The position numbers and the translations under genes are program-made. A stretch of DNA of 31,489 nt from a virus. Every line of letters begins with the position of its first letter. Position 1 is the first letter of the stretch. The notes under the pieces were generated by a model. The model had not been told where the DNA came from, ran no database searches, and saw nothing but the letters and a program-made list of their open reading frames with translations. Positions 22,485-29,431 of the stretch are shown one piece after another. The stretch is taken from positions 1 through 31,489 of IMG/VR virus record IMGVR_UViG_3300013103_000035. One strand, written 5' to 3'.

Positions 22485-24755
22485 ATGTCTGACAGGGACG
22501 CGCTAACAAGATTCGGATCAAGATTTATGGTAAGGAGAGATGGGACGCTTGTCCCTGTTGATCGCATTACCAAAGGCGCAGATGCCGGCTTAGGATGGCT
22601 GACTCCTCACGAAACGGTGAGGTATGAGGAGTATAGACGCCGGCATGAAGCTTTCCGAACTGTTACCACATACTATCACTATAAGAACAATGTAAAAATA
22701 CATCCTTGGCGGCGAGATCGGAGCCCTCTTCCAATTCTGACTGATAAACGTGCTGTTAGTGCGTTCAAATTATGGCCTCGGGATAAGAATCTGCCACACT
22801 GGGAATCAGGTCTAAAATGGCGTTATCCTTTCACGTCCTATCTCTACTGGCCATATAACGATTATCTAGCGGAATTCAAGCCTCTTAGCTTGCAAGGAAA
22901 ATTCGAATATGCATCGCACGCCTGGATTGGAATGGCTGCTACTTTCCTCGACTATGTAATTTATTTCTATCCGGCAATAGTAGGTGGAATCGATAACGTC
23001 TATCTCGATTGGCCTGATTTCACAGAAGACGACCTTCAGGAATGTGCGTACTTATGGAACCGATACGGCGATAGTGAAACGTTTCCACCTATTAGACATA
23101 TTGTTGATTGGAACGATAACGTTGTCGTTGGCATTCAAGATGAAAATAAATCCAGGGTTACACTGGAAGTCAATGAACCAGTATATCAATATGGCAAGTA
23201 TAGAGGTAGAAAGGGCCACTACGAAATAGCAGGCGAGAAAGAGATAATTTGGACGGCCGAATACCTGTGCCGTCCAGCCCCTCCGGCTATAGGGAAAGGC
23301 CCTAGGCCTCCTAGGTATGGATGCCATCCTGTTGGCACGAAACTATGGGGGCCTGATTATGGGCTTCCTGTCGTTCCTGGTGATGCCGACTACAACGCTA
23401 ACTGGTGGACAGTTACCGGGCACGGAAATAAAACATACTCTTACCGAGGTTTTCCATACATAACAGAGTATGCGATGACTAAATTTACCGCGAAACTATA
23501 CAAGTGGGTTTGGGAATCTGGAGATGCCCCCGTATATATCAAATGGGCTCGTGCTTTCGATTGGGAACAGAGAGCAGAAGGCACAATAATTCTAGCCGAT
23601 AGAGGAACTGGAGACCAGCTTGCCACCATGCACGGCTACACAATGGTACAGTATGACAATCAGCACACCTCGCTCTTCGTCAGAAACAATCAAAAAGAAA
23701 TCTTCTGGAGCAATGTGGGGGGAATAACAAGGGTTTACGATCTTCACGTTCCACTAGTACTAGATGACGACAAGATCATTACGATCAACTACCTCGAACG
23801 CTGGTTATGTCGTGGCATTCTCGACCAGTGTATAACCGCTGGCCTGTTTGATAAAATGGATGAAGAGTTAGACGATGGGAAGATGCTCGAAGATAGAACG
23901 GCATCCGAGCTGCTTCTATATCTGTTCAAACAGGGAACAGAGATAGAGAAAGAGAAAAAGGATGTCGAGGGTAAGTGGCTGGATGTGCTGGATTGGGCTC
24001 CGACTGGAATAGGGGGTAAAGGGCTCGTTAGCGCTATGTTATCAGAGCCAAACCCTTACCCGAAAGATAAGAAACTTCGTGCTCGTCTGCTTTCATTTTT
24101 AGACAGCTGGGATGAATCTACAGAAGGGGAAGTATACAGAGAGTATGCACGGGTTTCATTTAGCATATACAAATATAGTGAGAATGAGGATGGGGAAGGC
24201 AGTCTTGAGACTATAGGCCCTTTGAAATTCTCAGATATTTCTGATGAGAACGATGAGTTCAATTGGGAGCTATCGATAGGCTCAACAGATAGACGGCAAA
24301 GAAAAGTGGTGGACGAAAAGGGGAGAGCTTCAATCGAACCACTAGAAGATACAGAGAAATCGGTTTGGCTCTTCGACAGGTGCATCCTAAGTGCTTGGAC
24401 AGCTGATCGTTATCTCTACCTTAGATATGTGGCGGGGAATCCAGCCATACTATCTTCAGACGTGTACGGCGGTCTTTTCCCGACTGCTCGATATCCCATC
24501 TCTATTGGCACGTATGCAGTTGACATTGAGGACGTAGAAGCTGGCCCGGAACAAATGGCAATTTCAGCTGCATTCAGTCAGACTGTCAATATCTTCAATG
24601 AGGATCGGTTTATTATTTACTCTAACTTGAAAAATATAAACAGGGCAACGGAACAACACTACACGGTCTATTTAGTCAAGGATACTGTTCTCCCCGCTGA
24701 CTTCCTGATAGGATTTGTGAACGATAAGAATGTTAGGCTAAGGAGACGTGTATAA
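22485..24755 (+). CDS. Unrecognised large tail protein (756 aa)
   Basis: I do not recognise this protein. It is unusually rich in Trp and Tyr, especially in residues 55-330, and basic at the start, with Pro/Gly-rich loops (PAPPAIGKGPRPPRYG, about 262-277). The C-terminal third is more acidic and ends VRLRRRV. Between hub-like and fibre-like genes, it probably belongs to the baseplate or tail tip, where aromatic surfaces often bind carbohydrate. GGAG lies two bases before the ATG. A second, slightly different copy of its 3' end lies 42 bp downstream. Confidence 0.6.
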   Translation: MSDRDALTRFGSRFMVRRDGTLVPVDRITKGADAGLGWLTPHETVRYEEYRRRHEAFRTVTTYYHYKNNVKIHPWRRDRSPLPILTDKRAVSAFKLWPRDKNLPHWESGLKWRYPFTSYLYWPYNDYLAEFKPLSLQGKFEYASHAWIGMAATFLDYVIYFYPAIVGGIDNVYLDWPDFTEDDLQECAYLWNRYGDSETFPPIRHIVDWNDNVVVGIQDENKSRVTLEVNEPVYQYGKYRGRKGHYEIAGEKEIIWTAEYLCRPAPPAIGKGPRPPRYGCHPVGTKLWGPDYGLPVVPGDADYNANWWTVTGHGNKTYSYRGFPYITEYAMTKFTAKLYKWVWESGDAPVYIKWARAFDWEQRAEGTIILADRGTGDQLATMHGYTMVQYDNQHTSLFVRNNQKEIFWSNVGGITRVYDLHVPLVLDDDKIITINYLERWLCRGILDQCITAGLFDKMDEELDDGKMLEDRTASELLLYLFKQGTEIEKEKKDVEGKWLDVLDWAPTGIGGKGLVSAMLSEPNPYPKDKKLRARLLSFLDSWDESTEGEVYREYARVSFSIYKYSENEDGEGSLETIGPLKFSDISDENDEFNWELSIGSTDRRQRKVVDEKGRASIEPLEDTEKSVWLFDRCILSAWTADRYLYLRYVAGNPAILSSDVYGGLFPTARYPISIGTYAVDIEDVEAGPEQMAISAAFSQTVNIFNEDRFIIYSNLKNINRATEQHYTVYLVKDTVLPADFLIGFVNDKNVRLRRRV

Positions 24756-24797
24756 TAAGTACCAGCACTAAGTGTTAGACTGAGGAGGCGCGTATAA
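24732..24797 (+). repeat. Duplicated gene 3' end (24-bp direct repeat)
   Basis: The last eight codons of the 756-aa gene (24732-24755) are repeated at 24774-24797 with 20 of 24 bases identical. The four differences are all silent: AGG/AGA, CTA/CTG, AGA/AGG and CGT/CGC. Both copies encode VRLRRRV followed by TAA. The second copy has no start codon of its own. It looks like the leftover end of a diverged homologue, as expected after recombination with a related phage; it may also supply the GAGGAGG ribosome site of the next gene. Confidence 0.85.
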
Positions 24798-24800
24798 CAG

Positions 24801-24995
24801 ATGGCAACGCAAAAGTGTATCGCTGTCTATAATTTACAGCTTCAGGAATATCTAAGGAGAATAGCACCATTCTCAGACGATTACGTGCCGGGGAAACGAC
24901 ATTTTGAAATGCATACAACTCCCATTTCTCCGCTGGGAAAGAAAATCGATATTGTGTTCCCACGAGGATATTCTATTACAAAGAAAATCGTATAA
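24801..24995 (+). CDS. Hypothetical protein (64 aa)
   Basis: A small basic protein (MATQKCIAVYNLQLQ at the start, SPLGKKIDIVFPRG near the end) without recognisable motifs. GAGGAGG lies about 12 bases before the ATG, inside the duplicated gene end. It stops 6 bp before the next gene. Its place among tail-tip genes suggests a small structural or assembly protein. The long spacer makes the start a little uncertain. Confidence 0.5.
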   Translation: MATQKCIAVYNLQLQEYLRRIAPFSDDYVPGKRHFEMHTTPISPLGKKIDIVFPRGYSITKKIV

Positions 24996-25001
24996 ACAGC
25001 G

Positions 25002-25916
25002 ATGGGCTACGTTCTCCACACGTATAACTGCTTCCCATACAAGAATAGGGCCAATCAGGTTGGGAACAGAGTTACCATCTGGTTTGAGGAATACGATACG
25101 CCAATTGAGCCTGGGCACGTGCCTAGAATCGACTGGGGCTCGATTACAATGCAGTGGAAATACGATGGGGAATCGAATTGGGAGGACATAATTACGGGCG
25201 GTCAAGTGGTGAACCGATACCTTCGGACTGCAACACTCGCACCGGTCAATCAGGGTGTTGGGAGCTTTGGAACTGGACAGGAGGAAACGGGGAATTGCTG
25301 GGCTCGTGGTGTTGCCCACTGGAAGGTTCGACCATCGTTTGCGCGTGGGGAAAAGGTCTGGATACATTTCGCTTTCGATGACATCTATGGCAATTCGTTC
25401 GATGAGACCTATTGGTTTCAGGTGGCGGCACGAACGACGGTACCTCTGCCAAAGTTTACGTATGAGGGAACACATATGTTAGGCCCAACACCGTCTGGGC
25501 GCGATACGACGCTAACAGCAACAATGTGGTGGTGTAAAGGAACGACAATATGGAACAATGCTTACGAAGTTTGGATTGATCCAATCTACGTTCCAGATGA
25601 CATAACCGCGCACATTCAAATTGATGACGGAACCTGGAAACCTCTGTCATCTCTGATAGTCGATAAAAATTGGATGCAGAATACTGCACATACGCTGAAG
25701 TTTCGTATCAGTCCAGAGGTAGCAGAAACGCGATGGGATAGAATAGAAGTAACCTTCAGAGCGGTGGGTTATGCCCATACTGGCTGCTTCAGAACAAACC
25801 GTGAGGGAACAGGAGGATTGGCATTTATGGATACATACTATTTGACGCTCGCAGGTTACTTCATGAGCAGAGAAACAGTAAATTACTATAATAGTATAGG
25901 GGTATCAATAATATGA
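25002..25916 (+). CDS. Unrecognised tail protein (304 aa)
   Basis: I do not recognise this protein. It looks beta-rich with many Trp and Tyr residues, for example IDWGSITMQWKYDG and TATMWWCKGTTIWNNAYEVW, and no signal peptide or membrane segment. It overlaps the next gene by four bases (ATGA), so the two are translationally coupled and may act together, for example as a connector between baseplate and fibre. The ATG at 25002 has no clear ribosome site and lies 6 bp after the previous stop, also suggesting coupling. Confidence 0.6.
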   Translation: MGYVLHTYNCFPYKNRANQVGNRVTIWFEEYDTPIEPGHVPRIDWGSITMQWKYDGESNWEDIITGGQVVNRYLRTATLAPVNQGVGSFGTGQEETGNCWARGVAHWKVRPSFARGEKVWIHFAFDDIYGNSFDETYWFQVAARTTVPLPKFTYEGTHMLGPTPSGRDTTLTATMWWCKGTTIWNNAYEVWIDPIYVPDDITAHIQIDDGTWKPLSSLIVDKNWMQNTAHTLKFRISPEVAETRWDRIEVTFRAVGYAHTGCFRTNREGTGGLAFMDTYYLTLAGYFMSRETVNYYNSIGVSII

Positions 25917-28807
25917 GCGAACCGACACTGGCACTAGATAGTCTTATCGATGCTACGGAAAGCTCGTCGCAGAAAATAGATGAAGCTCACTACTTTACCG
26001 TTACCGATCTGACGCAATCGCTCGATTACGCAATTGACCCAACAGCAAATGGCACTGCACCTCCAATCATAACGTGCACTGAGGGCTTGACTCCAATATA
26101 CACAGGCACGCCCAATGTCGGAGAGTTTCTCTGTAATCTGCGCGCGAGCACTATCACACTTAACCCAGCCGAGCCTGGGCTACCGGGGACTTTTCATTTC
26201 ACCTATTGGGGATTCGGCACGCCCAACAACGCCCACTTTCTGGGGCAGACGCACGAGCCTCTACAGGACACCTACGGGGCCGCTATGCGATGCTACGTTT
26301 CCCTGAATGAAGCAGATGCGACAAAGGTAGATGTTAAGGAAGGCAACTTCTCAATTGGTGGTGTACCGGTAACATATGGGGGAGGCACGTATGACGTTGA
26401 CGCCAACGTTCCAATCCCCGGCGGAAAATGGACACAGGTCGAAATTTGGCTCCAGACCAATGGAACGCTTACCTGCACCTACTCCGATCCAGCAGACTCG
26501 AAGGGAGCAACGACATCACCTCCAGTCCTCACGGATGCTGCCCCTCTCGCTCGCATCTATTTCCATAAAGGCGCATCAATTGTCGAGACTGATATTGAGC
26601 CGCATGCATCCACGGCCTACGGGGGTAGTGGAGGGAACCCCGACGAAAGTGTTACATACGAGTGCGATAGCTCAGTAAGGACAGGGGCATCTGTCTGCAT
26701 GCCCGATCCAGGGACGCCGTTAGTTGAAGCTAATGCATCAGAAGATAATCAGATGCCTGTATTCGGTTTCTGCTCTACAAAACCAACAGATACTACTTGT
26801 ACTGTCGTCCGTTCAGGCCCGTTCGACTTTTCTGATAAGACCGTCAATGCATACTCATTTAACACATCGGCAAGAGGCACAGTATATCAAGCCAGATCGG
26901 ATGGTACAATACAAGAGGGGACAGAAGGCCTTAAAGTCGATGGTGGTTGGCTGCAATCCCTTGGCCGCGTAATAGGCGAGAAGATGATATATGTCGAAAT
27001 AGGCAATGCTACTCGCTATAAGGCAGGCGAGGGAGATGGAGATGACGGTGATGGCGATGGGGATGGAGACGGCGGCGGCAAGGATGTCGTCTTCTACTAC
27101 GACCCTGCTGAAGATATTCAAGTAGGGGATTACGTGTATCCCGATGCATCTCTCTACGTGCATAAGGCGCAGACTAGCATAGGCCCCGATAACGCCGATG
27201 GTTCTAAATGCGCAAAGTATGTTGTAACTGCGCTAGATACTACAAACAATCAATGTACTTGTAGAAATCAATTCACTTGGCATTCTGACGACTATGACGG
27301 AGAGACGCCGGGACACTGTGGAACAGCTGGCGTAGAATATGACCAATGGTACTATTTGTCGACAGAAACCAACGGAGAAGCCACCGAGATAGGAATAGCG
27401 AAGCCAGACAACTGGGTTCAGAAGCTCCACCAGCTAAAGAATAGTGCCGAACCATCCTTCTATATCGATATAAAAGACCCCACGCTTCCAGACCCAACTC
27501 CACCTCCATACGACTACGACTGTGATAGCAGCGTGAGAGTGGGAGATGCGGTGTATCTCGATGGAGGCAAGGCTTACAGAACCGATCCGACCGACGATGA
27601 CAAGTGCAATCCTGTGGGGATTGTTACTGCCGTTGATAACGAAAGCTCTCCTACGAGGTGCAGTATAGCTGGGAACGGAGAAAAGACAGATAAAGCTGTC
27701 CTTGCCTACCCTGGAGATAATTACCTATGGCCCCACAACACACCAGGAACCTACAGGTCAAACGTGGTATGGACGCCTGGCGTATGGCAAGTTAAAATCG
27801 GTACTGTTATTCCCGCTTCTACGTATACGCCCGGCTTCATGATTGTGGACATACAGAATAAGGGGAAGATAGTTGATCCTGACGAGGGAGGTGGAGGCAT
27901 CGAAACACCCGGCGGGGATGACGGAGAAATCGGGACGGGCATTGCCTACTACAGGTCTACATCTGCAATTGCAGCCGGGAAAGCAGTAGAAAAAATTTCA
28001 GCACTCTATGTATCTGTTGCGAAAAGAAGCACTAAAAACCCACTAAGAGGTATTTCACTCGGCTCAACACACGTTACGGAAAATGGCTATTCTTATTATA
28101 GAGTAAAAGTGCGCTTCAGTGGAGTATATGATCCCGACGGCTCATATGAGGAGGCCGCTTACTACTACATTTCCGATGATAACGGCTCGTATTCTCCAAT
28201 ACAGTCCCCCGGATACTACTGCAAACAGATAGGAATAGGTTGGGTAGATGGGAAGGGGCTTTATGTGGCCATAGGCCCAGTAGGCCCCCGAAGCGTCCTG
28301 TGGACACCTTATGCCGGAGACCCAACCCCCGTGCTCGATTGGGCAAATACTGGAGATAATCCCGAGGTTAATCGCCACAACATCGATCATCACGATGGAA
28401 CCACATCAGGAAGCAGGATAACACTCGCTTATACTAGCACGACGGAATGGCCCTGTTTTGGGGAGACGGTAGTTGCTTCCTACGATGTGGGATTGGAGAA
28501 TTCTGGAGTAGCAGCATCGGGGACACCTTATATTGAGTTCGATCTGGTAGATGAGGCAGGAACATCCTTACTTTCTACTACGGGTAAGATTCCGCCTGCT
28601 TCGGGGGCAAGGCGAGATACACTCCCCGACTCGTCGAACAATACGGGAACGACTAGACCTGTAATTGATTCGAGCAAACTGCCTCTAGCTGCGGGTAAGA
28701 CCATACGAGTTAAGTACACAATAAATACTACTGGCGGAACCTATTTAGGCGGGTCGGAACCGTATGGAGCTTGGTTCAGATTAGTTACGTACCAAGTGAA
28801 AGAATAG
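25913..28807 (+). CDS. Multidomain tail fibre with four divergent repeats (964 aa)
   Basis: Residues 1-235 form a beta-rich N-terminal part that includes GKWTQVEIWLQTNGTLTCTY, resembling a jelly-roll strand pair. Four related repeats follow at about 247-366, 392-520, 533-648 and 677-788. Each begins with a form of YxCDSSVRxGxxV, has a central aromatic/Gly turn, and ends with a strand such as MIYVEIGN or FMIVDIQN. They are joined by linkers of Gly/Ser, alternating Gly/Asp (372-389), Pro (523-533) and Gly/Asp/Glu (656-674). Residues 800-964 form a Cys-poor beta domain. Cysteines are frequent in the first three repeats. It is probably a trimeric fibre or receptor-binding protein. The coupled ATGA start fits the operon. 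Confidence 0.65.
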   Translation: MSEPTLALDSLIDATESSSQKIDEAHYFTVTDLTQSLDYAIDPTANGTAPPIITCTEGLTPIYTGTPNVGEFLCNLRASTITLNPAEPGLPGTFHFTYWGFGTPNNAHFLGQTHEPLQDTYGAAMRCYVSLNEADATKVDVKEGNFSIGGVPVTYGGGTYDVDANVPIPGGKWTQVEIWLQTNGTLTCTYSDPADSKGATTSPPVLTDAAPLARIYFHKGASIVETDIEPHASTAYGGSGGNPDESVTYECDSSVRTGASVCMPDPGTPLVEANASEDNQMPVFGFCSTKPTDTTCTVVRSGPFDFSDKTVNAYSFNTSARGTVYQARSDGTIQEGTEGLKVDGGWLQSLGRVIGEKMIYVEIGNATRYKAGEGDGDDGDGDGDGDGGGKDVVFYYDPAEDIQVGDYVYPDASLYVHKAQTSIGPDNADGSKCAKYVVTALDTTNNQCTCRNQFTWHSDDYDGETPGHCGTAGVEYDQWYYLSTETNGEATEIGIAKPDNWVQKLHQLKNSAEPSFYIDIKDPTLPDPTPPPYDYDCDSSVRVGDAVYLDGGKAYRTDPTDDDKCNPVGIVTAVDNESSPTRCSIAGNGEKTDKAVLAYPGDNYLWPHNTPGTYRSNVVWTPGVWQVKIGTVIPASTYTPGFMIVDIQNKGKIVDPDEGGGGIETPGGDDGEIGTGIAYYRSTSAIAAGKAVEKISALYVSVAKRSTKNPLRGISLGSTHVTENGYSYYRVKVRFSGVYDPDGSYEEAAYYYISDDNGSYSPIQSPGYYCKQIGIGWVDGKGLYVAIGPVGPRSVLWTPYAGDPTPVLDWANTGDNPEVNRHNIDHHDGTTSGSRITLAYTSTTEWPCFGETVVASYDVGLENSGVAASGTPYIEFDLVDEAGTSLLSTTGKIPPASGARRDTLPDSSNNTGTTRPVIDSSKLPLAAGKTIRVKYTINTTGGTYLGGSEPYGAWFRLVTYQVKE

Positions 28808-28818
28808 TGGAGGTAAAC

Positions 28819-28965
28819 ATGGCATACGGGAAACGTGATGGTTCAGGTCGAGGTGTAGGCCGGCTTGGTGGTGGACGACGTAACGCGAATAGAGGGCCTT
28901 GTAAGTTTGGCGGCCCTGGTTATGGAAGAGGAGGCGGTCGTGGTAAAGGAAAGGGACGAAGGTGA
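28819..28965 (+). CDS. Small Gly/Arg-rich protein (48 aa)
   Basis: The protein is mostly Gly, Arg and Lys, with MAYGKRDGSGRGVGR at the start and a GRGGGRGKGKGRR-like tail, and one Cys (PCKFGGPG). It is highly basic and probably disordered, like RGG segments that bind nucleic acid. A perfect ribosome site (GGAGG, five bases, ATG) supports this start over upstream in-frame codons that lie inside the fibre gene. Function is unknown; it might be packaged, bind RNA or DNA, or be a tail-tip accessory. Confidence 0.65.
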   Translation: MAYGKRDGSGRGVGRLGGGRRNANRGPCKFGGPGYGRGGGRGKGKGRR

Positions 28966-28973
28966 TTTGAAGA

Positions 28974-29429
28974 ATGCCCTGGTCGTATCAACCTGGCCCA
29001 TATCATCTCAAGTTGCGAGGTTTTACGTCGGGCGATGCGGCGAGGCGATATGCAGAGAGGCAGCGTGAGAAGGAAATGAAGAGCAAGAATCGATTCCGCG
29101 AATCAGTAAGTTATCGGCGGACGGGAGACCCAAACATCATAGAACGGGTTCACGTGAGTTATATTGACGTGGGTCGGCTGAAACGTCGTATCGCCGAGAT
29201 TGACAAAGAACTTAAGGCTTTGCCAAGGCCAAAGGAACCTCCAAGCCGAGAGGAGTTTGAGAAGGATTATCGGATACCGGGATGTAGTTACGATGAGTTT
29301 GTGGAGCTGACTATGATGCGAAATGAATACCTACAAAGTGCCGCGGAACGCCAGGCATTAGAAGAGGAAAAACAGCGTCTTGAGGCTAAGATAGACAAAC
29401 TCAAGCAGATGGCGACAGAGCGAGAGTAG
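28974..29429 (+). CDS. Coiled-coil protein (151 aa)
   Basis: A charged, helical protein. Residues 68-85 (GRLKRRIAEIDKELKALP) and 118-148 (YLQSAAERQALEEEKQRLEA and onward) are predicted coiled coils; the segment between contains PRPKEPPSREEFEKDYRIPG. I do not recognise its family. It sits between the Gly/Arg-rich gene and the last open frame. Possible roles include a fibre assembly chaperone or a trimerising connector, by position and coiled coil only. The ATG at 28974 lies after an AAGG/GAAG-rich stretch. Confidence 0.6.
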   Translation: MPWSYQPGPYHLKLRGFTSGDAARRYAERQREKEMKSKNRFRESVSYRRTGDPNIIERVHVSYIDVGRLKRRIAEIDKELKALPRPKEPPSREEFEKDYRIPGCSYDEFVELTMMRNEYLQSAAERQALEEEKQRLEAKIDKLKQMATERE

Positions 29430-29431
29430 TA

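Noticed and set aside
27025-27080. RTX-type calcium-binding repeat in the Gly/Asp tract of the fibre
   Set aside because: The tract is a simple alternation of Gly and Asp and lacks the nonapeptide spacing of RTX repeats; a flexible linker is the better reading.
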